64,000 nucleotides of DNA from Flagellimonas marinaquae (GCF_003992675.1 NZ_RZMZ01000014.1:31113-95112); one strand, 5' to 3'. Counted from the first letter of the stretch, positions 38,176 to 46,627 are shown. Numbers and translations: made by a program. The notes: generated by a model from the letters alone, not told the origin.

Positions 38176-38204
38176 TGTAACTTTTGAGTACAAAAGTCGT
38201 CTTT
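38176..38204 (+). promoter_or_regulatory. ECF-sigma-like promoter in the gene-free region
   Basis: TGTAACT at 38176-38182 and CGTCTTT at 38198-38204 resemble the two TGTAACC/CGTC promoters of the ECF sigma locus at 49312-49395. GTAAC to CGTC is 21 nt here against 22 nt there, so the spacer is one base shorter. It reads away from the CoA-binding gene into a non-coding stretch. Part of it overlaps a small dyad (ACTTTTG/CAAAAGT). Assignment to the same sigma factor is inference. Confidence 0.4.
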
Positions 38205-38209
38205 TATTC

Positions 38210-38308
38210 ATAACTTATCGTCATTGGTAAGACTGTATTTTTATAGTTAATGGTTAGTGTTTAGTATAGCTTATCAATGTTTAACCCCGGCTTTTAGCCG
38301 GGGTTTCT
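38210..38308 (+). ncRNA. Candidate small RNA under ECF-type promoter
   Basis: A predicted transcript of about 100 nt that starts 6-8 nt behind the promoter at 38176-38204 and ends at the terminator hairpin at 38283-38305. No reading frame longer than a few codons occupies it and it is bounded by genes in other transcription units. Its target-binding part would be the AT-rich 5' section. Expression is not shown, and a long 5' leader for something unseen is unlikely because the terminator intervenes. Confidence 0.4.
38283..38305 (+). terminator. Rho-independent terminator in the gene-free region
   Basis: AACCCCGGC/GCCGGGGTT forms a 9-bp GC-rich stem with a TTTTA loop, followed on the plus strand by TTTCTTCTTT. 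The minus strand has no U-tract, so it ends a plus-strand transcript, although no gene lies upstream on that strand within the region. Confidence 0.8.
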
Positions 38309-38574
38309 TCTTTATAAGTGTTCTTGTTATGTCACATCAACACACAACTCCTTACAAAAGTGTACCCAACCCTGCTTCCTAGTGGTTAAAGAATGTTAAA
38401 GTGGCCCAAAGCCGTAACATTCTATCCCAAAGTGCGTCTATATAGTGTCATCAATCATCAATCAAAAAACGAACAGCTCATGCAAAGCTTTTCCCAAAGC
38501 ATCTTTCAGATGCTTATTTTCCAAAAAACATACAACCTATTCACCAAGATGATGTTTTGGCGCAGATAATATAA
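38306..38574. other. Gene-free stretch with a terminator-like hairpin at 38497-38519
   Basis: This stretch holds no credible coding frame. It contains a perfect 8-bp stem AAGCATCT/AGATGCTT with a TTC loop (38497-38515) followed by ATTTT, which looks like a weak plus-strand terminator. The rest is AT-rich with no repeats that I can support. Confidence 0.5.
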
Positions 38575-38668
38575 GTTTAACATTGATGCCTCATATTCGA
38601 GTGTTGGTTGGTTATCTTGTGGGGGCATTAATCAAAAACCCCGATCTTTTCAGATCGGGGTTTTACTT
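38575..38668 (+). ncRNA. Candidate structured small RNA ending in a terminator
   Basis: ATTGATGCCTC (38582-38592) pairs with GGGGCATTAAT (38622-38632) in an 11-bp stem with two G-U pairs, enclosing a loop of about 29 nt. The next hairpin (38635-38664) is a terminator with a T-run. The two G-U pairs would be A-C mismatches in a minus-strand RNA, so the stem favours a plus-strand transcript rather than the 3' end of fabH. The start is estimated; no clear promoter is seen. Confidence 0.4.
38635..38668. terminator. Bidirectional terminator next to fabH
   Basis: AAAACCCCGATCT/AGATCGGGGTTTT forms a 13-bp stem with a short TTTC loop and T-runs on both strands. It can end fabH transcripts on the minus strand and the small-RNA candidate on the plus strand. 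Confidence 0.88.
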
Positions 38669-38688
38669 TTATAAATGGTTTGGCGAAC

Positions 38689-39699
38689 CTACCAGCGAAT
38701 AATCACACTGCCCCAAGTAAAGCCACTGCCAAAGGCGGCAAGCACCACCAAATCACCCTCTTTTATTTTACCGGCCTCCCACGCCTCCGTCAAGGCGATA
38801 GGTATGGAAGCAGCGGTGGTATTCCCATATTTCATGATGTTATTGAAGACTTGATCGTCATTCAAACGAAACTTGTTTTGTATAAACTGGGAAATCCTGA
38901 GATTGGCTTGATGAGGTATCAGCATATCAATGTCTGCCGGGGTCAAATTATTCTTGGTAAGCCCTTCCATAATCACCTCGCTAAAGCGCACCACTGCATT
39001 TTTAAACACGAACTGCCCATTCATGTGTGGATAATAAGAAGTATCGTCAGGGTCATTGTCCTCAATGATATCCAGTACCCAACGTTTGCCCATTCCAGGG
39101 GCTATCAACGAAAGTTCTTCGGCATGTTGCCCTTCGGAATGCAAATGGGTGCTCAAAATTCCTTTGGAGGTATCCTCTTCCCGGGTAAGCACCGCGGCAC
39201 CGGCACCATCACCAAAGATTACGGAAACGCCCCTACCCCGAGTAGTCATGTCCAATCCTCGAGAGTGCAGTTCAGAACCGATTACCAACACGTTCTTGTA
39301 CATACCGCTTTTGATATACTGATCGGCAACCGAAATTCCGTACACAAAGCCGGAACATTGGTTTCGAACATCCAACGCCCCAACGGTCCGTTTTAATTGA
39401 AGGTCACGTTGTACCAATACGCCTGGCCCGGGAAAGTAATAATCAGGGCTCAAGGTGGCAAAAACGATAAAATCGATTTCATCCTTATCGATACCTGCCC
39501 GTTCAATGGCCTTTTTAGCAGCCTCCACCCCCATGGAGGTCGTGGTTTCGGTATCTTTTATAACATGACGCCGCTCTTTTATCCCCGTACGTTCTTGAAT
39601 CCATTCATCATTTGTGTCCATCACTTTTGACAAATCGTCGTTAGTGACCACATTTTCAGGGACGTAAAACCCTAATCCAGCAATCTTGGAATTATACAT
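38689..39699 (-). CDS. fabH: Beta-ketoacyl-ACP synthase III (FabH family)
   Basis: Condenses a starter acyl-CoA with malonyl-ACP to begin fatty-acid synthesis; in Bacteroidota starter choice sets the branched-chain fatty-acid pattern. The 336 residues show the Cys-His-Asn triad: C115 in DVRNQCSGFVYG, H263 in LIPHQANLRI and N293 in KYGNTTAASIP, plus the GDGAGAAVL loop and the C-terminal AFGSGFTWGSVII. It is not in a fab or rpmF-plsX cluster here and is monocistronic, so it could be an additional FabH paralogue. Confidence 0.9.
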   Translation of the reverse strand: MYNSKIAGLGFYVPENVVTNDDLSKVMDTNDEWIQERTGIKERRHVIKDTETTTSMGVEAAKKAIERAGIDKDEIDFIVFATLSPDYYFPGPGVLVQRDLQLKRTVGALDVRNQCSGFVYGISVADQYIKSGMYKNVLVIGSELHSRGLDMTTRGRGVSVIFGDGAGAAVLTREEDTSKGILSTHLHSEGQHAEELSLIAPGMGKRWVLDIIEDNDPDDTSYYPHMNGQFVFKNAVVRFSEVIMEGLTKNNLTPADIDMLIPHQANLRISQFIQNKFRLNDDQVFNNIMKYGNTTAASIPIALTEAWEAGKIKEGDLVVLAAFGSGFTWGSVIIRW

Positions 39700-39851
39700 T
39701 TATTATAATTTTTAAAGAAAAATGTTCGTAGCAATTTGAAAATTAATAAATATTCCCAGTAAATATTCATTATTCCGTCAAAATAATACTTTTTAAAACT
39801 CGTATTTTTAAAAACGTAAAATCTAATGCAATTAATTACTAAATCAGAATT

Positions 39852-42269
39852 ATGAAAAATTATCTCTGGGTATTTTGGGCACTGCTCTCCATTGGCATTG
39901 TCCATGCACAGGAAAAACTTACGTATCAAAAGCCTTCCGAGGAAATACTGGAACTTGTGAACGCTCCTCTGGCACCTAGTGTTCTTATTAATGACGAGGG
40001 CAACTACATGGTGCTATTGTACAGGGACTACTATAAAACTATTGCCGAATTGTCCGAAACCGAACTGCGTTTGGCCGGCCTCCGCATCAACCCGAAGACC
40101 AACATTGGGAGCCGAACCAACTATTACAACAATGTGATGGTAAAAAAGATTGGCGACAACGAAGCCACTCAGGTTAAGGGACTTCCAGAAAATCCAAGAC
40201 TGGCCAATTTTAACTGGTCGCCAGACCAGTCCAAAATAGCATTCACCAATACCACTTCCGAAGGTGTGGAGGTGATGGTTCTCGATTTGAAATCGGCCTC
40301 GGTTACCGCCATTACCGGGACCAACGTAAATGCAAACATGAGGGACATTATCAATTGGTTCAAGGATGGCGAGTCGGTTTTGGTAAAAATGCTCCCCGAC
40401 GATAGAAAACCATTGATCAATACCGATGAAGCTGTTCCCGATGGCCCCACCATTTCTACCAACGATGGCAAAAAGGCACAGAACAGGACCTATCAAGATC
40501 TTTTAAAGAATCCCAACGATGAGTTCAACTTTGAGCAATTGGCCCGATCGGAACTCTACAAAGTCCAGATGGACGGCACCAAGACGAAGTGGAAAGACGC
40601 CAACCTCTACACCAGCATCAGTTTTTCCCCAGATGGTGAATACGTAATGACCGTGACATTGGACAAGCCTTTTTCCTATTTGGTACCTTATTATAGATTT
40701 CCCAACACCACCAATGTTTACAAAAAAGACGGAACCAAGGTAAAAACTCTTTTGCAGGTTCCGCTTATCGAAGATTTGCCCCAAGGGTTTATGGCCACAC
40801 GAACAGGTATGAGGGATATCAGTTGGAGAAATGATAAGCCCGCAACCTTGACCTATGTTGAGGCCTTGGATGGTGGCAATCCAGAAAACGAAGTTCCCTA
40901 CCGTGACGAAGTTTTTGAGCTGGAGGCTCCGTTTGATGGTGAAGGAAAGTCCATTCTCAAAACAAAGAATAGATTCAGTTACATCCAATGGGGCAATGAT
41001 AATGTAGCCATTGCCCACGACCGCTGGTGGAACAACAGGAATACAAAAACATATTTGTTCAATCCTTCCAATCCCGATGAAGAAGCTAAAATCATTGAGG
41101 ATAGGAACTATCAGGATGTGTATAGCAATCCAGGGAGCTTCGTCACCAAAAGAGATGAGAACGGCTCTTGGGTATTGTCCTTGGACAAAAATAACAATGC
41201 CTATCTTATAGGTGATGGGTACACCGAGGAGGGACAGTTTCCGTTCGTTGAAAAAATGAACTTGAACAGCCTTAAGAAAACAAGGCTATATACCTCAAAG
41301 CTTGAAGGGAAGTTGGAAAATTTGATTGAGTATGATCCCAAAAAAGACCAGTTATTGGTCCGAATCGAATCGGCAAACGAATACCCCAATTACTATTACA
41401 AAAGCTTGGTGAAGAGACGTGGACCTGTTCAGTTGACAGATTTTGACAATCCGTACAAAAGCATCCAGGACGTGCACAAGGAAGTGATTACTTATAAAAG
41501 GGACGACGGATTGGAACTTTCCGGAACTTTATACCTTCCCGTAGGCTACGATATGGAGAAAAAGGAAAAGATGCCCATGATTCTATGGGCCTATCCAAGG
41601 GAGTACAAGGACAAGAACAGTGCTTCGCAGAATACTTCAAACCCCAACGAGTTTACCTATCCCTATTGGGGTTCACCCATATATTGGGTCACCAAAGGAT
41701 ATGTAGTGCTGGATGGCGCAGCTTTCCCAATTATTGGAGAAGGAGACGAACAACCCAACGATACCTTCAGGAGCCAGCTAGTGGCCAATGCCAAAGCGGC
41801 CATTGATGCGGTCGACGAACTCGGTTATATTGACAGGGACCGAATTGCAGTAGGTGGTCATAGTTATGGTGCCTTTATGGTGGCCAACCTGCTTTCCCAC
41901 TCCGATTTATTTGCCGCTGGAATCGCCCGTAGCGGTGCATACAACCGGACATTGACACCCTTTGGTTTCCAAAGTGAGGAAAGAAACTACTGGGAAGCAC
42001 CAGAGGTGTACTATACCATGTCGCCATTTATGCATGCCGATAAGATGAAAACCCCTTTGTTGTTGATTCATGGACAGGCAGACAACAATTCTGGTACTTA
42101 CCCAATGCAGAGTGAACGCTATTTTAATGCGCTCAAAGGATTGGGGGCTACGGTTCGTTTGGTAATGCTACCCAAGGAAAGCCATGGGTACCGAGGCAAG
42201 GAAAGTATACTCCACATGCTTTGGGAACAAGACCAATGGCTGGAAAAATACGTGAAGCAAAAGAAATGA
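39852..42269 (+). CDS. Secreted S9 peptidase, glutamyl endopeptidase (S9D)-like
   Basis: An 805-residue exported serine peptidase of the prolyl-oligopeptidase clan. The signal peptide ends near IGIVHAQ (about 20). A beta-propeller occupies about 50-530, and the alpha/beta-hydrolase domain covers the last about 260 residues. Catalytic Ser lies in GGHSYGAFM (about 669), Asp in LIHGQADNNSG and His in PKESHGYRG. The segment PIIGEGDEQPNDTF and the SGAYNRTLTPFGF after the nucleophile are, from memory, hallmarks of the S9D glutamyl endopeptidase group known from chloroplast CGEP, so cleavage after Glu is more likely than after Pro. It is monocistronic with a strong terminator. Confidence 0.88.
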   Translation: MKNYLWVFWALLSIGIVHAQEKLTYQKPSEEILELVNAPLAPSVLINDEGNYMVLLYRDYYKTIAELSETELRLAGLRINPKTNIGSRTNYYNNVMVKKIGDNEATQVKGLPENPRLANFNWSPDQSKIAFTNTTSEGVEVMVLDLKSASVTAITGTNVNANMRDIINWFKDGESVLVKMLPDDRKPLINTDEAVPDGPTISTNDGKKAQNRTYQDLLKNPNDEFNFEQLARSELYKVQMDGTKTKWKDANLYTSISFSPDGEYVMTVTLDKPFSYLVPYYRFPNTTNVYKKDGTKVKTLLQVPLIEDLPQGFMATRTGMRDISWRNDKPATLTYVEALDGGNPENEVPYRDEVFELEAPFDGEGKSILKTKNRFSYIQWGNDNVAIAHDRWWNNRNTKTYLFNPSNPDEEAKIIEDRNYQDVYSNPGSFVTKRDENGSWVLSLDKNNNAYLIGDGYTEEGQFPFVEKMNLNSLKKTRLYTSKLEGKLENLIEYDPKKDQLLVRIESANEYPNYYYKSLVKRRGPVQLTDFDNPYKSIQDVHKEVITYKRDDGLELSGTLYLPVGYDMEKKEKMPMILWAYPREYKDKNSASQNTSNPNEFTYPYWGSPIYWVTKGYVVLDGAAFPIIGEGDEQPNDTFRSQLVANAKAAIDAVDELGYIDRDRIAVGGHSYGAFMVANLLSHSDLFAAGIARSGAYNRTLTPFGFQSEERNYWEAPEVYYTMSPFMHADKMKTPLLLIHGQADNNSGTYPMQSERYFNALKGLGATVRLVMLPKESHGYRGKESILHMLWEQDQWLEKYVKQKK

Positions 42270-42289
42270 CGTAGTTACCGCTTTGAAAC

Positions 42290-42326
42290 AAAAAAACCTG
42301 TTGGAAACATCCAACAGGTTTTTTTC
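42290..42326. terminator. Bidirectional terminator between convergent genes
   Basis: A 15-bp perfect stem (42291-42305 with 42310-42324) around AACC TGTTGG/CCAACAGG with an A-run before and a T-run after. It serves the S9 peptidase gene (plus) and the AarF gene (minus). Confidence 0.93.
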
Positions 42327-42341
42327 GCCTTATCTAATCGA

Positions 42342-43652
42342 CTAGTCCATATATTTTTTGAATGAATTCACTTTCACTTTTGCTTTGAGGTCGTGTAGTA
42401 AATTGTACAACCCAAAAAAAGTTCTATTCATGTACAAGAAGTGTTTAGAACCACGGTTCCCGTTCATTTTGCGTATCTGTTCATCCTTGGAGTAACGTTC
42501 ACTTAAGTTGGCAATCTTTGACCAAAATACCTCATCTCCAAAATCGAAGGTCTCCTTATGGAAGGGAGAAGTGAAAATCGTTAGCATCTCCTTAAAAAGG
42601 GCCTTGAAAAACTGTAACTCTTCGTCAGAATCGGTAGGTGTCAAGATTTCCAATTCGTACAGTTTTTCCATGAAGATTTTATCATTGTTTATATTTTCTT
42701 CCTTGGCCAGCTCAAAATAAGGGACATAAAACTCTTCAGGTACTTCCTTGATACAACCGAAATCAATTGCTATCAGTTCTTCGGTATCACTCACCAAAAA
42801 ATTACCAGGGTGCGGGTCTGCATGGACCCTTCTTAACCCATGAATTTGGAACATGTAAAAATTCCAAAGGGCCTGTCCTAATTTGTTTCCTACTTCAACA
42901 TCAAAATCCGTCTTGGTATACTCACCTAAGTGCTTGCCTTGCATCCAGTCCATGGTTAGGATACGCTCGCTTGAAAGTTCTCGATAATATTTTGGGAATC
43001 GCATATTGGGAATCACGGCGCAGGCTTTGGTAATCTCTTCGCTTTGTTTCAATTCCAATATATAGTTGGTCTCTTCTACCAACTTATTCTCTATCTCCTT
43101 AAAATATTTATCAGAATCTTTTCCCTTAAGATTAAACATTTTTATTGCTACGGGCTTTACCAATGCCAAATCACTGCTGATGCTTTCCGCCACACCGGGA
43201 TATTGGATTTTTACCGCCAGTTTTCTACCGTCCTTTTCGGCACGGTGCACTTGGCCTATACTTGCAGCATTGACAGAATCCTTCTCGAACTTATCAAAAA
43301 CGTCCTCGGGATATTTGCCGAGATACTTTTTAAAGGTTTTGCGCACAAGGGGTGCAGACAAGGGGGGCACGGAAAACTGGGAGAGCGAAAACTTTTCCAC
43401 GTAAGCTCGTGGCAAAAGGTTCTTCTCCATACTGAGCATTTGTGCAACTTTGAGGGCGCTTCCTTTCAAGCTCTTGAGCCCATCATAAATATCTTCGGCA
43501 TTATCTTGGTCCAAAGTATCCTTAGAGGTCTTTGGGTCCACCAACTTTTTGCCGTAGTACTTTACGTAGTTACCGCCTATTTTCACGCCTGTTTTCACAA
43601 GCTTACCGGCCCGCTCAATCTTGCCAGTGGGAATAGTATCCAGACTTTTCAT
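42342..43652 (-). CDS. ABC1/AarF (UbiB-like) atypical kinase family protein
   Basis: A 436-residue protein of the UbiB/COQ8 protein-kinase-like family, associated with isoprenoid-quinone metabolism and membrane lipids. Visible are the A-rich loop region VNAASIGQVHRAEKDG, the ATP-site Lys (KLAVKIQYPG), catalytic HADPHPGNFLV and the metal-binding IDFG. The family's KxGQ motif reads K-V-A-Q here (SALKVAQML), with Ala in place of Gly. No C-terminal membrane helices typical of E. coli UbiB are evident. The upstream TetR-like gene is 5 nt away, indicating an operon. Confidence 0.9.
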   Translation of the reverse strand: MKSLDTIPTGKIERAGKLVKTGVKIGGNYVKYYGKKLVDPKTSKDTLDQDNAEDIYDGLKSLKGSALKVAQMLSMEKNLLPRAYVEKFSLSQFSVPPLSAPLVRKTFKKYLGKYPEDVFDKFEKDSVNAASIGQVHRAEKDGRKLAVKIQYPGVAESISSDLALVKPVAIKMFNLKGKDSDKYFKEIENKLVEETNYILELKQSEEITKACAVIPNMRFPKYYRELSSERILTMDWMQGKHLGEYTKTDFDVEVGNKLGQALWNFYMFQIHGLRRVHADPHPGNFLVSDTEELIAIDFGCIKEVPEEFYVPYFELAKEENINNDKIFMEKLYELEILTPTDSDEELQFFKALFKEMLTIFTSPFHKETFDFGDEVFWSKIANLSERYSKDEQIRKMNGNRGSKHFLYMNRTFFGLYNLLHDLKAKVKVNSFKKYMD

Positions 43653-43657
43653 GGGCC

Positions 43658-44314
43658 TTATGCTAATTTTTCTTTGTATAGGAATTTTCCAAAATCGACG
43701 ATTTTTTCCAAAGTCGTAGTCTCGAATATTTGGAAAATCGTGGTCACTGATTTTTCAATGGCAATATCTGTTTTTTCCAATCCTGGGGAGCCGTCTTCCA
43801 TCCAAAATTTTAGGATGAACAAGAACTGTAGCCATGCCCCTTCGGAAAACAGAGGAACGTTGTATCTAAATATTTTGAGATCTTTCTCCTCATTGCCCTC
43901 TTCAATCAAAGTTGAAGCGAAATCCTTGAACTTTTTTCGGAGTCCTTTTAATTGCATCAGACCTTCCATGGAATGTTTGTGCTCGTTCATGATAAACAAC
44001 ACATAACTTCTGTTGAGGGTCAAATTTTCAAAAAAGGTGAAGAAAAAAGTAAGCATCTTTTCCTCATTGGTCATCGACTCGTAATCCTTGTTCTTTTGCA
44101 TCAGACCATAGCTATTGTCAAAAAATTTGCTCCAGATAGACTTCTGAAGCGTGTCAAACGAACCAAAAAAGCCGTAGAACTCCTCTTCGGTTATCTTGTT
44201 TTCCTTGCAGAATTTGAATACCGAGCTTGGCACCTTTTCATGTTCCAGAACGGATTCCATGAATAGGCTTATAATTTTATCCTCGGTGATTTTGGATTTT
44301 GATGTATTTGCCAT
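43658..44314 (-). CDS. TetR-like protein paired with the AarF gene
   Basis: A 218-residue, wholly helical soluble protein. The N-terminal part (SKITEDKIISLFMESVLEHEKVP through EEEFYGFFGSFDTLQ, about 6-56) matches the three-helix TetR DNA-binding domain in rhythm, although the recognition helix is atypical. The C-terminal about 130 residues would be the ligand-binding domain (FFFTFFENLTLNRSYVLFIM). It heads the two-gene unit with the AarF-like kinase. Whether it still binds DNA cannot be decided, and a role as a partner of the kinase is possible. Confidence 0.68.
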   Translation of the reverse strand: MANTSKSKITEDKIISLFMESVLEHEKVPSSVFKFCKENKITEEEFYGFFGSFDTLQKSIWSKFFDNSYGLMQKNKDYESMTNEEKMLTFFFTFFENLTLNRSYVLFIMNEHKHSMEGLMQLKGLRKKFKDFASTLIEEGNEEKDLKIFRYNVPLFSEGAWLQFLFILKFWMEDGSPGLEKTDIAIEKSVTTIFQIFETTTLEKIVDFGKFLYKEKLA

Positions 44315-44380
44315 TGTGGTATTTTTTATGGATTACTAATATCGTCGTGTGGTGCTGTTTACAAAATTACGCTTTTAAAG

Positions 44381-44410
44381 AAAATGCACTTCCGAGCGAA
44401 AGTGCATTTT
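44381..44410. terminator. Terminator-like hairpin in a divergent intergenic region
   Basis: AAAATGCACTT (44381-44391) and AAGTGCATTTT (44400-44410) form a perfect 11-bp stem with a CCGAGCGA-type loop. Both flanking genes read away from it, so it does not end either one. The surrounding 332 nt (44315-44646) hold no coding frame that I can support, only this hairpin and the htpG promoter region. Confidence 0.5.
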
Positions 44411-44576
44411 CACAACCTAACCAATAAATAAACAAACTTGTTATAGTATTACTGTTTCATAGCAATTTTCCCATAACGATGTAAAGATACTCATTATGTT
44501 TAATCTTTTTGAAAAATAAATAAACAAAATTTTGTTAAAACTATCCAATGGGCTGCCAATCCTTATAAAATGTCAG

Positions 44577-44609
44577 TTTGTCAGATTTTATATTCTGGTA
44601 TTTTTTTTG
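44577..44609 (+). promoter_or_regulatory. Candidate htpG promoter
   Basis: TTTG at 44577-44580 is followed 18 nt later by TATTTTTT (44599-44606), close to the Bacteroidota TTTG/TANNTTTG spacing. The -33 element sits inside a direct repeat TGTCAG..TGTCAG (44571-44576 and 44579-44584). No CIRCE element is present, so HrcA-type control is not indicated. Confidence 0.4.
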
Positions 44610-44646
44610 ACTATATAGGTCTAAAAAAGCATAAAACGACAAAACA

Positions 44647-46533
44647 ATGGCTACAGGTAAAATCAATGTTTCAGTTGAGAACATTTTTCCCTTGATCAAA
44701 AAATTTCTGTACAGTGATCATGAAATTTTCTTGAGGGAGCTTATTTCCAACGCTACGGATGCAACCTTAAAATTAAAGCACCTTACCTCCATCGGGGAAG
44801 CGAAGGTAGATTATGGAAACCCCATCATTGAGGTGAAGGTGGACAAGGACAACAAACGCATCCATATCTTGGACCAAGGTATCGGTATGACCGAGGAAGA
44901 AGTAAAAAAGTATATCAACGAAGTGGCTTTTTCCGGTGCTGAGGAATTTTTGGACAAATACAAAGATGCTGGTAAGGATGCTGGTATTATAGGGCATTTT
45001 GGTCTTGGTTTCTATTCGGCCTTTATGGTTGCCGAAAAAGTAGAGATCATCTCCAAAAGCCACAAAGATGAGCCTGCCGTACATTGGAGTTGCGATGGTT
45101 CGCCTGAATTTACCATTGAGCCCAGCGATAGAACGGAACGCGGAACCGAAATCATTCTTCACATCGCGGAGGATTCCATTGAGTTTTTGGAAAATTCAAG
45201 GATTCGCCAACTGTTGGTCAAGTACAACAAGTTTATGCCCATTCCGATCAAGTTCGGGACCCGAAAGGAAACCCTTCCCAAACCAGAGGGAGCCAAAGAG
45301 GACGATCCGGCGCCGACCAAGGAGGTGGATGACATCATCAACAACCCCGAGCCTGCTTGGACCAAGCAGCCCACAGATTTACAAGAGGAAGATTACAAAA
45401 ACTTTTACCGTGAGCTCTACCCAATGCAATTCGAAGAGCCGCTGTTCCATATTCACTTGAACGTGGATTATCCGTTCAATCTGACAGGTATTCTATACTT
45501 CCCTAAATTGACCAACGATCTGAGCATTCAAAAGGATAGAATACAACTCTACCAGAACCAAGTATTCGTTACCGATAATGTGGAGGGAATCGTTCCAGAG
45601 TTCTTGACCATGTTGAAAGGAGTCATCGATTCACCAGATATTCCGTTGAACGTTTCCAGATCGTATTTGCAAGCAGATGGTGCCGTTAAGAAGATTTCTT
45701 CCTACATCACCAGAAAGGTTGCCGATAAATTGACATCCCTTTTCAAAAACAACCGAGAGGACTTTGAAAAGAAATGGAACGACATCAAAGTAGTAATCGA
45801 GTACGGTATGCTTTCCGAGGACAAATTCTTTGAGAAAGCGGACAAGTTCGCCCTCTACCCTACCATTGATGGTGATTTTTACACTTTTGAAGAGCTGGAA
45901 GCCAAGATCAAGGACAATCAAACCGATAAGGACGATAAGTTGGTGATACTTTACGCATCCGACAAAGAGGCACAGCACAGTTATATTGAAGCTGCCAAGA
46001 AAAAAGGATACGAGGTCCTATTGTTGGATTCCCCCATTGTACCGCACTTAATGCAAAAGTTGGAGACCAGCAAGGAGAACCTATCCTTTGTGCGTGTGGA
46101 TGCCGACCATGTGGATAACCTCATCAAAAAAGAGGACACCACCATTTCAAAGCTGTCCGATGAGGAAAAGGAGAAATTAAAGACAGAGATTGAAGAAGTG
46201 ACCAAGGAGAAAGGGTACACTATTCAAATGGAGGCCATGGAAAGTAGCGCCTCTCCCTTTATCATCACCGAGCCTGAGTTTATGCGCCGAATGAAGGAAA
46301 TGCAGAAAACTGGCGGAGGTGGTATGTTCGGCATGGGTAATATGCCCGATATGTACAACCTGATCGTGAACACCAATCACGAACTGGTCAGCGAAATATT
46401 GAACACTAAAACCGCCAAAAAGCGGGAAAGATTGATCAATCAATCCTTGGACTTGGCTCGGCTATCCAAAGGATTATTGAAAGGTGAGGAACTCACCAAC
46501 TTTATCGCTCGCAGCTACGAGATGATCAAATAA
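44647..46533 (+). CDS. htpG: Molecular chaperone HtpG (Hsp90)
   Basis: A 628-residue cytosolic Hsp90 homodimer that remodels client proteins with ATP. N-terminal ATPase motifs are seen: FLRELISNATDA with the catalytic Glu and Mg-binding Asn, DQGIGM, and GHFGLGFYSAFMV. The middle domain has the catalytic-loop Arg region (VSRSYLQADG), and the C-terminal dimerisation domain closes the protein. Between N and middle domains lies a charged, proline-bearing linker (KPEGAKEDDPAPTKEVDD, about 216-233), longer than in E. coli HtpG and common in Bacteroidota. Monocistronic. Confidence 0.97.
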   Translation: MATGKINVSVENIFPLIKKFLYSDHEIFLRELISNATDATLKLKHLTSIGEAKVDYGNPIIEVKVDKDNKRIHILDQGIGMTEEEVKKYINEVAFSGAEEFLDKYKDAGKDAGIIGHFGLGFYSAFMVAEKVEIISKSHKDEPAVHWSCDGSPEFTIEPSDRTERGTEIILHIAEDSIEFLENSRIRQLLVKYNKFMPIPIKFGTRKETLPKPEGAKEDDPAPTKEVDDIINNPEPAWTKQPTDLQEEDYKNFYRELYPMQFEEPLFHIHLNVDYPFNLTGILYFPKLTNDLSIQKDRIQLYQNQVFVTDNVEGIVPEFLTMLKGVIDSPDIPLNVSRSYLQADGAVKKISSYITRKVADKLTSLFKNNREDFEKKWNDIKVVIEYGMLSEDKFFEKADKFALYPTIDGDFYTFEELEAKIKDNQTDKDDKLVILYASDKEAQHSYIEAAKKKGYEVLLLDSPIVPHLMQKLETSKENLSFVRVDADHVDNLIKKEDTTISKLSDEEKEKLKTEIEEVTKEKGYTIQMEAMESSASPFIITEPEFMRRMKEMQKTGGGGMFGMGNMPDMYNLIVNTNHELVSEILNTKTAKKRERLINQSLDLARLSKGLLKGEELTNFIARSYEMIK

Positions 46534-46562
46534 TTTGGATTTGCACTATAATCAACAACGCG

Positions 46563-46586
46563 AAGCCGCTCAAAATGAGCGGCTTT
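46563..46586 (+). terminator. Terminator of htpG
   Basis: A 9-bp stem AAGCCGCTC/GAGCGGCTT with loop AAAAT, followed by TTGCATTTT. The U-tract is interrupted but the position, 30 nt after the htpG stop, fits. Confidence 0.75.
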
Positions 46587-46627
46587 TGCATTTTATGACT
46601 ATCTTGGTGTAACAAACCAATCCAACC

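Noticed and set aside
44315..44646. CIRCE element (TTAGCACTC-N9-GAGTGCTAA) upstream of htpG
   Set aside because: The hairpin there reads AAAATGCACTT/AAGTGCATTTT and does not match CIRCE in sequence or spacing.
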